This document shows, in pieces, positions 24,402-37,400 of a stretch of DNA of 64,000 bases. A model generated the notes under the pieces. It ran no database searches. It had not been told where the DNA came from and saw only the letters and a program-made list of their open reading frames with translations. Position 1 is the stretch's first letter. The number at the start of each line of letters is the position of its first letter. The translations under genes and the position numbers were made by a program. The stretch covers positions 946,001 through 1,010,000 of the forward strand of contig OX345643.1 in assembly GCA_947044365.1 (NCBI GenBank), read 5' to 3'. This DNA is from Petrosia ficiformis (lineage: Eukaryota; Porifera; Demospongiae; Haplosclerida; Petrosiidae).

Positions 24402-27400
24402 TAAACCCCGTGGAAAGCAATTATAGGGATGGCCCTACGGGCCATAAAAAGTACATATTGACTAGTATATGAAGTACATGTCATAATAAAGCACACAGTA
24501 ACAAAATCAGTATTTATAAAAATATAGTATTATGGGTGTGACCTGTGGAGTAGTATTATCAGCATAATTATACGCCATATATTAATTACACTGTGTTATA
24601 ATTAAATGAATATCAAGAGTACAAATACTTACAGAGTTATATACTCTAGGTAACATAGCTCACCAACAAAATTTGCCTTGTATTACAGTATTAGCCATTC
24701 ATATTTAGCAACAATTGGAACACTGAAAATGTTAATGAAACCTATATAACCAATGAAAAATAACAAATCAATTTTAAGAGTATAGTATAGTTATGTATGA
24801 ATTTGTACTTTTAGTAAAATAACATCCCATGTACTCCACATACAAGTATTTGAGAAGTTAGCACATAATTATAAGTGTAAATACCATTACTATGGCATAA
24901 TTATATACTAGTCCATATGGTATTGAAACTTAATGACATGTAACCAAATGAGGGTTAAAATAACCGATTCATTTTACAGTAAGTGACCCATTATCATTTC
25001 ACACTAGCTATACATTATATAGTTTCATTTGATAATTTTTAGTGTATAGAGTGCATGCCATGATAAAGCTAAAAAATATATTAGTATATTATAGTATTGG
25101 ATACAACCTGTCAATAAACACAATAAAGAGGCTGTTATTGATAACTTCAAAATGAAATAATATGCATATGAAGAAACGATTTGTTTCAGTTATAGCAAAA
25201 ACAATTGTTATCACTAATCATGCAATCAGGAATGTACATACCAATATACACCCTACTACTATATAAAGAGGCTGTTGATAACTTCAAAATGCATAGGAAG
25301 ATAATATGCATAGGAAGAAACAATTTGTTATAATACATTGACTATATAGTCCATGTAGTTTTACTATAACAAGTATATTTGCAATCATGAATGTACGTAC
25401 CAATATACACCCTACTCCCACGTGTAGAATGTACATTCATGACTGTAGTGAGTTGTAACATTCCTTTTTATTATATATATAACTATATTATAACCAGACA
25501 AAATGTCAATTATTCTTGTATTTCATCTTTCTAACTATGTATTATAAATGTACATGCAACTGAGGTAACAACTGGTCTGTTAAAATAACAAATTCATTTT
25601 TACAGTGTAGCTATGAGTTCCATCATTCATAGAAATATAGCCAGTAATTTGGGAAGTAAATATATAGTATAGTGAATTTGCTTGTTCATTATTTGTGTTC
25701 AAATTAGTAATAATGAATTTATCCCTTCCATGTACCCAAATTATTAGATAAAATACCTATGAGTTCTAATACTATGACTATTTCTGAAGATAAGAGTCCT
25801 ATCATGAGTTCTACATCTGAATATACTATCGTGAGTCCTACATCTGAATATACTATCATGAGTCCTACATCTGAATATACTATCATGAGTTCAGAGTCTA
25901 CATTTGAATATACTATCATGAGTTCTGAATATACTAGTTTTATCATGAGCCCCACAGTTGAAGGTAAGCTCCCTATCTATTATATATTTATATTTAAAAC
26001 CTTATAATACAACATCTAATATAGATCTATATTTATTTTTATAACGTTAACCTTATAATACAACAGACATCAATTAAGGGTTTTGTCTTTCGGGTAATAT
26101 ATTAATTATAACATGCCTACTCGTGCTATATCAGATTTAAAATCAACTATTGTATAGCTAGATGCAACCTCTGGTGTATATAGTAATATAAATATGTATA
26201 TTATTATAAACCATAGTATGAGTTGTATACTTGTTATTATAGTACATTCCCTTGTAGTTACTAAGTACATGAATCTGTACAATTGTAGTATACACTATTT
26301 CAGTGGTATGCTATGCCTAATTACTATTATTCATATATAGGATTTCCTGTACAGTTGGAATTAATAGCTGGAGTTGGAACAGGTCTTCTTCTGTTGTCTA
26401 TTATTATATTTATTATTATACTGATAATAATATTAATAGTGAAACATAGGAAGAGAACCACACATAGGAACTCTAGTAAAGGTATAAAATGTATGATAGA
26501 TTATGTCACCACAAGACAGGTAATCTTATTTTCTTCTCATTGAATATTCATACCTACAGATGAACATGTTCTCATTGATGCCAATCCATCTTATCAGTTC
26601 CAAGCAGTATTAAGTATGAATAACACACATACACATGTATGCACACAAACACATAATTAATAATCTTTAGTGTATGCATATATACTGAATTCACTATACT
26701 ATATTGAATGCCAATCCAGCATATCAATTAACAATTAGTAAAATGTACACATTACTAACATTATAATCAACAGCTAATGTTCTGATGATGAACAGTTTTC
26801 TGCTGCTATAATCACGCTGTAGAATGTTATCATTATCCTTCATAGTGAAGGTTTATTGAGCTAAAGGTCTATTGAGGGCCTTCTTTAGCTAAATGGTTCT
26901 TTTTAAGAATAATTTATTCTGTTACCTAGTTCAAGAAACCTCCATTATCAATAATGAAAACACAATATGGAACGTTTATAGAATACTATATCTATTTCTA
27001 ACTTCCCACAGATGACCATGTGAATACTGACGATAATCCATCTTACAATATGCACACAGTGTCAGGTATAGAGGACAATTTATAATTAATCTCAGTGATA
27101 ATCAAATTATTAATCTCACAGATAAACATGTGATTATTTATGATACTCCATTTAATAATATACACACAGTATCAGGTATAGACAATATACATTAGTCTCA
27201 ATGATGATCAATTTTTAACTTTACAGATGAACATGTGATCACTGACGATAATCCATCTTATAATATATATACAGTATCAGGTATAGAGAACAATGTATGA
27301 TTAGTCTCAGTGGTAATCAATTATTTATCTTACAGATGAACATGTGATTACTAATGACAATCCATCATATAATATACACACAGTATCAGGTAAACACAAG

Positions 27401-27545
27401 ATTATTCTAATTACTAAAGTACTTTAATTTAATTTGAAATTCATCATGATTTACTACAGGTGAACATTTGACTACTGATGATGATAATACATACTCATAT
27501 GTACATGTTTTGGATGAACCTGTTGTTGAGGATGATTATATATAA
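22346..27545 (+). CDS. Gene F: two-domain type I receptor, repeated stalk, five tail units
   Basis: Exons 22346-22403, 22471-23016, 23111-23587, 23641-23784, 25748-25963, 26341-26481, 26560-26613, 27012-27065, 27122-27175, 27227-27280, 27336-27389, 27460-27545; 645 residues. Signal peptide MKLFFLLSTYLVISDWILS. Ectodomains at 20-201 and 202-360. Exon 23641-23784 (residues 361-408) is a Ser/Thr stalk that ends in NNYPLVSVLFG, a copy of the last strand of ectodomain 2. The next stalk exon (409-480) is built of repeats of the form SPTSEYTIM. TM exon 481-527. Tail units: NPSYQ, NPSYN, one degenerate (TPFNN instead of NPSYN), NPSYN, NPSYN, then YSYVHVLDEPVVEDDYI. The ectodomains diverge more from B/C than those two from each other. 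The start codon was chosen because it opens a signal peptide ending in a phase 1 donor, as in the paralogues. Confidence 0.85.
23785..25747. repeat. Repeat-filled intron of gene F
   Basis: No exon recognised. It contains a (TA)n run (24359-24399), a GC-richer patch with the palindrome GGCCCTACGGGCC near 24430, and pieces shared with the long intron of gene D, several inverted: for example CCCTACTACTATATAAAGAG here against GGTAGTAGGGTG there. Confidence 0.65.
26702..26735 (+). pseudogene. Relic NPxY cassette in a gene F intron
   Basis: GAATGCCAATCCAGCATATC reads N-A-N-P-A-Y-Q but has neither an acceptor in front nor a donor behind. It matches the first tail cassette of other genes (NPAYQL) and looks like a dead exon. 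Confidence 0.55.
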
Positions 27546-28323
27546 TGAGATTTTACTTGTTCATCATTACCTATTATGATACAGCAATTGTTTTAGTAAA
27601 CAATTATATATACTTCATTTTAATAATAAAACATTTCAAACAAATGAAAGAACATACACACAAACAAGAGATTTCAACTCATGTTCATTACTTGTAATCC
27701 GTACATTGAGAGTACTATCGTACTCTCTGTTACTAAGTATAGATGTTTATACAATCAGATTCCAAGGATAATGCAGACTACTGTAGCGTGCACTGCAATA
27801 AACCATAATAATATTTAATATAAGAAAGATGAGTGTAATATGATATACGTATCTACATGTATATCATTTATGAATATTCTATTTATTAACTACTTCCATT
27901 TATGTACATGTGGTCAGTGTTAACATTACAATTACATTGTGTATAATTATACAAGTGGCTTATGCTTATGGAAGGATAGTGTGCCTCACATTGATCACGC
28001 AATCTCTCAAGCACCTAATGTCTCCCCAATCCACAATTCAGATGACCTGGATTACTTTCAGTCAAATCTATCGTCCAAACAGCCTTAACCCTCTCCTAAT
28101 CACAAAGCACTTTTTTTCCAGCTCAAGGAATCCACTAGTATTGTAAACCACCTGATAGGTATGAACTTTCATGTTGAGGGAGGAATACATGTGATATCCC
28201 AAGACTTATGGCTGTGTTCCTAACTCCTCATTGTCTGTTATATAATGTATATTGTATTGTAGTTAATTATTCTTATGTCAATTGTCAATTGTTGTTATCT
28301 TGTTTATTTGCTGGACAGGATAT

Positions 28324-28327
28324 GTAC

Positions 28328-28358
<31 letters not shown>

Positions 28359-28510
28359 TGTATGTATGTATGTATGTAGGTATGTATGTAAGTATGTATG
28401 TATGTATGTATGTATGTATGTATGTATGTATAGTTATGTGAATATATGTGTATGCATGTATGTATGTATGTATGTATGTATGTATGTATGTATGTATGTA
28501 TGTATGTATA
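28324..28510. repeat. (TATG)n microsatellite
   Basis: Two TATG arrays separated by TATAGTTATGTGAATATATG. Non-coding. Confidence 0.95.
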
Positions 28511-28911
28511 TAACTATACTGCCATGAATAATTGAGACTGTGTAGATTGTTGATGCCCAAGCGATTACACAAGTAATATAACCAATTAATATAACAAGTG
28601 ATAAGTAATAATAATGATTAATATAACAAGTAATAAGTAAAAAAATTAATATGCAACTATACTATGGGTCCACTTACATATATGTTAATTAATATACATA
28701 TAATAATATATGTTAATAGTTTATATATACAACATACATACATGAAACCACACAAACATTAATCATTAGAGAGTTGACAGTGTGGCCGTACAGTATATTA
28801 TATGCACAATGTTGTAATGATTTTTATGTGTGTAAAGCCATAATTATGATGATGGAAAGCATGATTTCAGAGATTAGCTGAAATTCTATCACACAAATGG
28901 AAACTGAACAC

Positions 28912-29066
28912 AAACAAGATTGGGATGGTACCTAATTAGCAACAATATTAAAATAACCACTTCTATATACCTCTATAGCTGTACATATGTAGGGTTGTTA
29001 TATGGGAGTGGTTCCTTTAATATTGTTAATCAAGTACCATCCCAATCTTCGTTTGCGTGCTATTTT
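28912..29066. repeat. Foldback element (MITE-like)
   Basis: Left arm from AAGATTGGGATGGTAC and right arm ending GTACCATCCCAATCTTCG are reverse complements over about 55 nt with a few mismatches and a short loop. A diverged copy of the right arm (GGTTATATGGAAGTAGTTTG, GGGTCCCACCTAACC) occurs at 29860-29925, so 28912-29930 could be one larger element carrying the minus-strand frame. Confidence 0.65.
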
Positions 29067-29194
29067 GGACTATATACTTTCTTTTAATAACAAATAAAAA
29101 GTATTAGCAATAATAGGATAAATAATAATTAATAAGAATATGAATAATAATTAACATAATAACGAATAATAATTATAACAAGTAACACGTAAAG

Positions 29195-29225
<31 letters not shown>

Positions 29226-29426
29226 TATAATAAATAATTAATAAGTAATATAAGCATGTATGTATGTATGTATGTATTGTAAGTAATATAATAAATAATA
29301 ATAAATAATAATGTATAACTAAATAAAACAGCGTACAGTCTATTCTTTCTTCTTCTTTTGGGTAACGGCTCTATCTCTTCTGTACTGTCTTCTTTGACAT
29401 ATGTCTGTGGATCTAGTTTATAGTGT

Positions 29427-29783
29427 TCACAACAAGACTGTTATTATTTTTTCCAAGTCCAACATTCCATTTTCATTCAAAGCCTGGTGATGGACTTGAA
29501 ATGTTCTTGTACGGTACGTGATGTGGCCACTAAACCGGCTTTGGTGAAGACCACTTGCTTCAATATCCATCCATCTTATAATCCCTTTCATCATGGTCCC
29601 ATTTAATAAAGTTAATGGGGCAGGCAAAGGTCCAAGCATTACACCTGATTTATAACTGTAGTCCTCTCCATTCAACCACTCTGGGCTTTGAAGTATTTCT
29701 TCCTTGTGTCTTTCTATTACATTAGTGATCCTAGGATCACTACATTTCTTAATGAAATAGACGACTCCGATTGGTACATCCAA
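29427..29783 (-). CDS. Unrecognised 118-codon frame, probably from a repeated element
   Basis: Minus-strand frame of 118 codons with normal-looking composition (MDVPIGVVYFIKKCSDPR at the start, then EWLNGEDYSYKSG and GIIRWMDIEASGL). The codons upstream continue as CIDLSELDVP, so the true start may be further 5' beyond a 10-A run that shifts the frame. A shorter and more broken relative lies on the minus strand at about 21150-21235. I do not recognise the protein. The repeated occurrence and the neighbouring foldback arms point to a transposable element rather than a host gene. Confidence 0.4.
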   Translation of the reverse strand: MDVPIGVVYFIKKCSDPRITNVIERHKEEILQSPEWLNGEDYSYKSGVMLGPLPAPLTLLNGTMMKGIIRWMDIEASGLHQSRFSGHITYRTRTFQVHHQALNENGMLDLEKIITVLL

Positions 29784-29969
29784 CTCACTTAGGTCAATGC
29801 ATTTTTTTTTTCGATAACTTCCAATTTCTTTTTATATCTCTTATGTAGGGTTATATGGAAGTAGTTTGTTTAATTATGGGTCCCACCTAACCTTGTTCAC
29901 ATGCTTTTTGTTTTTTTGACATCCCTTCTTTCATTTTTATTGGAAATGTTTTTTTATTATTCTTGTATA

Positions 29970-30322
29970 TATTAGTGTTGCACCTATACAGCAATATGCC
30001 TATATTCATAATTCATATTATAGTTGTATTTATCTAGTTTACAACTGTTCACACATAGTACAGTGTTAACTATTCTATCGTTCGTGTGCTATACAGTCAG
30101 CCCAAAGTACATTGTACATGTAGTTACAGGTATATTCAGCCTTGGTTGCACACATCTTTAGATTGTACTTGTGCAGTTTGACAAACGTAATCTGTAAAGC
30201 CTGAAAAATATTGTGCGAGCTGTATAGGCAATGCAGTTGCCTATACCGATACTCTGCTATATCTTCAATGTAGACACCTTATCTATTCAGATCCCTATAC
30301 TAGTATAGGTGCAACCCTAATA
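29970..30322. repeat. Terminal-inverted-repeat element (MITE-like)
   Basis: Starts near AGTGTTGCACCTATACAGC and ends with the reverse complement of AGGGTTGCACCTATACTAG. A second copy lies in the opposite orientation at about 41562-41880, sharing TATTCAGATCCCTATACTAG, AATATTTTTCAGGCTTT and GCCTATAC blocks. No coding capacity. Confidence 0.65.
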
Positions 30323-30375
30323 ATATATATATATAATGTATTATATATACATACATACATACACATACATATACC

Positions 30376-30436
30376 TAGTCTGAGTTCATTTGTTTCGGAA
30401 CTTATTACTCGTTTCCTTAGGTGTGGATGTTAGGAA
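30376..30436 (+). pseudogene. Relic of a type I ectodomain exon
   Basis: GAGTTCATTTGTTTCGGAAC followed by TTAGGTGTGGATGTTAGG matches the EFTCSGTITGFLLGVDVR stretch of ectodomain 1 in genes B, C, F, H and I, but with several substitutions, a short deletion and a stop. It is a fossil of a former type I gene in front of gene G. Confidence 0.6.
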
Positions 30437-30946
30437 TTGATGATATCAAACCTCCAGATATATACTTTATATAATAACAGTAGTTTGTGAACATTGTCAA
30501 ATATTTTTGAGTAGCTAATATTAATATTGCTCATAAATATTAAGAAATACAACATATATGTACGTATGTTCCAATTTTGACAATGTGTCATTTCTGTCTT
30601 GTACTATACTCACAACATACTAGACAGTATATACATCAGCAAGGATTATGTGAGAGCATATATATTATTTGTATTGCTATGGTCAATGGATATAGTCCAT
30701 AGCACAACATGTGAAAACATTAAGATGTATACACAATGAGATACACACCCTAATGTTAATTCACTATTATTTCATTATGCTGTTTATTAGTGCTTTAATT
30801 ATCCTCTGTTTATGTATACGTGGGTAGTAAAATGAATTAGGTAGTCGAATAATTCAAAGTGGCATCATGCATACACTCAGCTCTGTTGTATAATCTACTA
30901 AGAGTATTACCTGGTCTGCAATCAGAGCAGTATAGTGAGTATACAG

Positions 30947-33435
30947 ATGGCTCAACTGGTGTGTTATATGTGGACGATAATTTGGACTATATATTACACA
31001 GGTATATATATATAAGTATATATAGAAAGATGGCTGTATTAATTAATCCTATAGATTTATTTATGCTTCTTCCTATTTATAGCACCTAATGCAGTATTGG
31101 GTGAATGTACTAATGGATTGGCTAGTAAACATACTATTAAATCTCCTCCATCATCTATACCTGTCTATGGTAGACAGTTTTTATTTTACTCCATTAATTT
31201 CACATGTGAAATGCAAATCTACAGTTGGATATTTGCAGCTAAAATGAACCCATATCCAGGAGGTCTTGGAGATAGTGTAGAGAATATAAACCCTGAACTC
31301 CAGATCTGGAGAGCAAGTACCTTTCTTCCTGATTTACAACTTAGTAGACAAAGTACAGTAGGTGTATCTGAGGATCCGGAACTTATTTCAGGATCATTAT
31401 ATAGATACACACCAAATGATTTAGTAACAATCATGCCTGGTGATGTATTGGGTATACGTATTGCACCTATGTTTGGTAATCCAGTAACTACATACGCCCC
31501 TTTGTTTATTGATGTTGGTACTGGAAATACTGCTGAATATTATAACATTGATTTTGAACTAAGTAATGAATTTATACCAACTCTTGAAATTGCTCATCCT
31601 GCTGTTATTGGTAATCAATATGTTCCACTGGTCACTGTTGAATTTGGTACGACTTAACTATATATCCATGTCTTCACAACTATTTCCTAGCTGTCTACAC
31701 ACCCATGTATGTTTGCTTATCTGTCTATTCTGTACAACCAATATGTTTAAGACCATCTCTGGTGAAACAGTTTAGTCGAAGTGGGAATCTTTTTTCTTTC
31801 CATGACAAGTCTGTAACTACCTTTTTTTATATCTCTCTTTATTCCACAGGTTCTCCAAGTCCGACATCATCTCTTGTTCTACCACCTATAGCTAACAGTA
31901 AAAAAGATACATTGTCAACTCTTACAACCACATCCCTACAATCTGTTTCAACGTCAGCAAAGATCACACTACTATCCTTTTCATATGGTATGGCAAAGTA
32001 TTTGATACTGCTCAGTCCATCAAATTATGTCTAGTCACAGCATGTGCATTATATTACTATATTTGTTTAACTCTCTAATAATACAGGTACTTTAAACCCT
32101 ACATCTTCAAGTGTTCTATCAACTTCAAACACTTCAGATTCAGAATCTCTTTCAGTGATTGAATTTGTGGGTGTAGCAAGCCTTGTGTTGATAATGGTTA
32201 TCATAATTAGTTTAGTGATCATATTGATTCTGTTTGCTATTAGAATGAGAACAAATGCAATTATTAATGTGAGACCAAATGTAATAAATGATAGAAATTC
32301 AGGTCAGTGTACGTATATATAATAATTGTAATTATAATGGAAACCCGACAGCTATGAAACATAATTATGTGTTGTCATAATATGAATTGTTACCAAACAT
32401 AGTCATTATAATGATTAGTAGACTAAAAGAATTATAATTATAAGTTCGATTAGTACACCAAACATAATTATAATGTTTTCACATTATTAATTAAACCAAA
32501 TTTAGTTATCATAATTAATAGACCAAAAATAATTCTCTGATTAGTACACCAAACATATTTATAATTGGCCGGGTTCAAATTAAAATTGAATGAACAATTA
32601 ATTTTCTATTAGTTAGCAAATGGGAATTATATGGAACTCAAATAGCCACTTTCACAGTTTCATAATTATGTAATAACCTAGCTCGTATTGAAATGTATTG
32701 ATCCATGAATTGTTTAATAATTCTAAAAAAAGTTGTAGTATGATTTACAATGAGCTCTCCTCATAATATTATAAATGTAGGAGCTTCAAAAGAGAGAATT
32801 ACACATTTACAAATCATAGACAATTAGATTCAACCATTTACTAATGGTTTTCACAGCCATATAGAGTTCAGTGTTGTTACACAATCAATAAACACAATAT
32901 TACATAATTATACATAACATAAACTTGTGAAGGCACTAATCCTGATATATTAATTATTCTTACCTTCAGATGAACATGTGAATGATGATAATCCGGCCTA
33001 TGAGTTACACACAGTATCAGGTACAAATAGCACAAACACTCTATATAAACAGTATAAAACAGTATATTTACATATTATTATAATAATCATTATTATTGTA
33101 AATTAATAATAATTTACTGATTATATCAACTGCATGGTAGTATATTAATGCAAGAGAACCAAACAGTTTCATGATAGTGATAAAAATAATAATTAAATAG
33201 ACTATTTCTAATTCACAGATGAACATATAACTACTGATGATAATCCATCTTATAATATACACACAATATCAGGTATAGACAATGTGTGCATTATTGTACT
33301 TCTACATCTTAACTACATTTTGCTATCATGATTAATACTACAGGTGAACACTTGGCTACAGATGATGATAATACATACTCATATGTACATGTTTTAGATG
33401 AACCTGATATCGAAGAAGAATATGATTATGTATAA
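30947..33435 (+). CDS. Gene G: type II receptor with short tail
   Basis: Exons 30947-31001, 31083-31646, 31850-31987, 32087-32302, 32970-33020, 33219-33272, 33344-33435; 389 residues, introns phase 1. The signal-peptide exon (MAQLVCYMWTIIWTIYYTG) was placed by alignment with D and E (MAPHVCCVWTILCIVCYTG), not by the longest frame. Ectodomain 19-206 has both cysteines (GECTNG, FTCEM), ELQIWRAS, MPGDVLGIRIAP and YVPLVTVEFG. The stalk is short (207-252). The TM exon (253-324) is the type II form (SVIEFVGVASLVLIMVIII). The tail has NPAYE and NPSYN units and ends YSYVHVLDEPDIEEEYDYV. A long run of codons in the middle of the ectodomain is nearly identical to gene D (see findings). Confidence 0.85.
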
Positions 33436-34461
33436 AACATTGAATAACACTTCAATGATTACTTGCACTTTGTTTTGTTATAATGTATATATATACTAGC
33501 TATTGTTTTATTTCCTTTACCTGTTTTATCATGGCCTGGATATTTGTAACAGTATATAACAGGAGATAACTGTCTGCTGAAAAATGTGGTGTATACTAAA
33601 TAATAACAAATTTTAAAGTGTCAATTAAAAGATGTTCTGGTATACAAGTTGATTAGGTGTAATATTATGTTTAATTAGCCTATTAATGGTAATAAATTTT
33701 GTTGTATTATGTAACCAAATTTAATATGATACATAAACAAACAATATAATTAATTTTATTCACATACATAATTATGCACATATGTAGATACACTCTACAG
33801 TGTGGTCAATGCTGAAAATATATTGTCCATTCTCACTCCCTACCTTAATGCCAAAGATGGTCATGGGCTTATGTCAACCCTTCCTCCTATAAAGTCAAGT
33901 ATTGATGGGTGTACATCAGAGTATAGTAATTACTATAAACTTGAATATACTAAAGTGCTTCATAGATGTTTTTACTGACTCTTGTCTATATAATATTATA
34001 TACATATGTATGTCATATCTAGTACACTGATGATATCAGTAATATAATTAATGAAGTTCATAAATAATCAGTAAGTCGTCTGCCAACAAACATGTTTACT
34101 AAACATTTAAAAAGTGGCAAACAAAAGATGTTCCAGTAAATAAATTGCTTAGGTAATTAACCAATTAGAGGTAGCTGGATTATGTAGTGTTTTGATACAT
34201 AAACAAACATACCACATAGTCACATATACAATATTACAAATAATTATATAGTTCCATAATGTGGTTAATTATAATGTTAACAATATTGTGTCCACTCTCA
34301 CTTTTATGCCAAAGATGGAAATGGGGTATTATAAATTATGTTAACCTTTCCTCTTATAAAGTCAAGTATTGATGGCTGTACATCAGAGTATAGTAATTAC
34401 TATAACCACATTGTGTGTATATGCTAAAAGGCTTCTCACTGACTCTTCTTTTAGTCCAGCG
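33436..34461 (+). promoter_or_regulatory. Gene H 5' flank with duplicated promoter block and TATA box
   Basis: Block CTTATAAAGTCAAGTATTGA plus GTACATCAGAGTATAGTAAT occurs at about 34352-34415, with TATAAAG 107 nt before the ATG of H, and at 38509-38570 with the same 107-nt spacing before gene I. A third copy at 33885-33945 has no signal exon behind it and may be a relic. The preceding 200 nt (CCAAAGATGG, GTGTCCACTCTCAC) are also shared. The rest of the interval is AT-rich and non-coding. Confidence 0.6.
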
Positions 34462-37400
34462 ATGAATGGTCATGTATTGTTTGTCTGGGTTTGTATCAGT
34501 GATCTGATTGTATTAGGTTAGTTTGTATAGTATATGAATACATTGTGTAATTCCAAAGACATATCACAATCCAATATAATTAGTTTTTAATGTTATGTAG
34601 TATATATATAAATTCATTATTCTAGGAGAATCATGTACTAAAGGATTCATGGATTACGATTTACTGGTACAAAAAGCTGAACAAATAGGAGATGGTCATC
34701 ATTATCAATTAAGACTAGATGACAACAATTGGATTATGCCTAGTCTGGAGTTCACTTGTTCTGGAACTATTACTGGTTTTCTTTTAGGTGTTGATGTTAG
34801 GACTGCAACTAATCACAGAAATGAATACCCTACTATCTGCTTGTGGAATAAAACTAATAAAACAGATACTTATATACCTGATAAGTCAGTACAAGTTTTA
34901 CTTGGTCCATCTAATTTCAGTACTGAAGGAGTTTTTCAATTCAGTTTATCAACTCCTCTTCGATTCACTGCTAATCAAGTGTTAGGAATATATCAGCCAG
35001 ATGATGATGATAGTGTGGTTAGATTTTATAATCAGGAATATAATGGTCAAGATATTTATGAAACTGATTCCAATAGCTATGGGTATACACTTGATGATCA
35101 AGAAAGTGATATGAGAACTCTCATTCATCCAGAATCAAGTATATATAGATAATGTATGATTCACATGTTTATAAACTATATACTCTTCCATATAGATTCT
35201 CCTCAGTGTATCAGTGGATTCATATCTTCAAATGAAATCAAAATACAAGCAAGAGAAATTACAGAGGTGGAAGGGTATAGTAATGATGAAACATACTTTC
35301 CAGACATTGGTTTCACATGTGATGGTAATATCACACATATAATAATAGGAGCAGAAGATGATGATGGAACAGAATTATCACAAATTCGTTTCTGGAGACT
35401 ATCAGATGGAGGAGAATATGAACAGACAGGATCATCCTATTCACTTGTATATAATGATGGTAATGATCCTTCAACTACTAACCTAAGGTGGTATAATCTC
35501 TCTCAACCAATACAAGTTCAAAATGGAGATGTATTAGGTATATATCAACCACATCAGCACGACAATGATATGAGATTATACTACCAGGAGAACAGTGGAC
35601 CACCAAATTATAACAGCAATGGGAATGTCAATACTGAAAACAATTATCCACTTGTCTCTGTAATATTTAGTAAGTATTTATATGAAACATTAACAATCAT
35701 GTAATTTTTGCATAATATCCAGAAGCAATCGCTATCAGTTTGAGTTCTACAACTGAACCTACTAGTTCTATCATGAGTTCTATATTTGATTCTACAAGCA
35801 CCATTATCAGTTCTACATATACTATCACAAATTTGATATCTAGTGTCTCTGTAAACTCTTCTACTTTTGCTGTAGATATCTCTTCAACTGGAACTAGTAA
35901 GTATCCACTTCCTGAGACAGAATATATGTTCTACATCTAATTTCACTATAATTAAATTACTACATGTACGTACTAAAATAGACCCTAATGATTGCCTTCA
36001 AACTTGAGTTAAGTACGCCATAGCATAATTTACAGTATCAATTGTGTTTAATACAGTTTCAATTCTTCGTTGTTGTCTATTGTAGGCAAAGTGCTGAAAA
36101 TAATTTCACAAAAATCATTGTTATTTCATCGCTGTGTTTACCTATAATTCTCTTACTCCCTTCAGTGTCATCCATGAGTTCAATGACCTCTATATCAGAA
36201 ACACAGGAAGGTACGATCTTGTATTATACAAATGTTTCTTTATGAAACACACCTGCCATACTGATCGACAAACATGTCGTTGAAATTATAACAAAACAGC
36301 GTTTTTTTTACATAACAACATTACAATATTTTGAACTAAATACAATTCAAGCATGTGTCATTGTAAATAGGAATATGGACAAACTGAAATTAATATAATG
36401 ATTATAATTTATTTCTATATTTGATCAATTCTTATAAAGGATTTCCTGTACAGTTGAAATTAATAACTGGAGTTGGAACCGGTCTTCTTCTGTTGTCTAG
36501 TAATATATTTATTATTATACTGATAATAATATTAATAGCGAAGCATAGGAAAAGAACCACACTAGTACTTATGAATTCCAGTAAAGGTATAAAATATTGA
36601 TGTATAAAACTATGCATGCAGTAGATTATACATATGACAACTGATAAGCTGGATTGGCATCAATGAGAACATGTTCATCTGTAGTTATGAAAATTCAATG
36701 AGAAGAAAATAAGGCAGTATTAAGTATGAATAGCATATAGCCACATTCACGCACACATACACATAATTAATAATTTTACATGTATATGTATATACATTTG
36801 AGTATACTATAATTATTGAATATAATGATACGCCATCTTATAATATACATACAGCATCAGGTATAGCACATAATGTAGGATAATTTGTCTCGGTGATGAT
36901 CAATTGTTAATCTCACAGATGAACATGTGACTGCTAATGATAATCGATATGCACACAAAAAATATAGATTACACACATAATTATTGTGGTTTTATCAATT
37001 ATTAACTTCTCACAAATGAACACGTAATTACTAATGTTACTCCATCTTATAATATACACACAGTATCAGGTATAGAAACATGTATTGATAATTAGTTTCA
37101 ATGATAATCAATTTTATATTCCCACAGATGAACATGAGAATAATCCATCTTATAATATATACACAGTATCAGGTATAGAAACATGCATAATAAGTTTCGA
37201 TGATAATCAATTTTATATTCCCACAGATGAACATGTAATTACTGAGAATAATCCATCTTATAATATATACACAGTATCAGGTATAGAAACATGTATTGAT
37301 AATTAGTTTCAATGATAATCAATTTTTACATTCCCACAGATGAACATGTAATTACTGAGAATAATCCATCTTATAATATATACACAGTATCAGGTATAGA

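Larger units (their letters stand above)
27546..30946. other. Repeat-rich intergenic region between genes F and G
   Basis: The left part (27546-27930) repeats the 3' flank of gene E. Then follow a TATG microsatellite (28324-28510), a foldback (28912-29066), smaller TATG runs (29194-29280), a minus-strand frame (29427-29783), a 350-nt terminal-inverted-repeat element (29970-30322) and a relic type I exon piece (30376-30436). The frame at 27910-28146 is not supported by any paralogue. Confidence 0.65.

Noticed and set aside
27910..28146. 78-codon frame after gene F
   Set aside because: It starts inside a duplicated 3' flank, has no paralogue or domain and no splice context.
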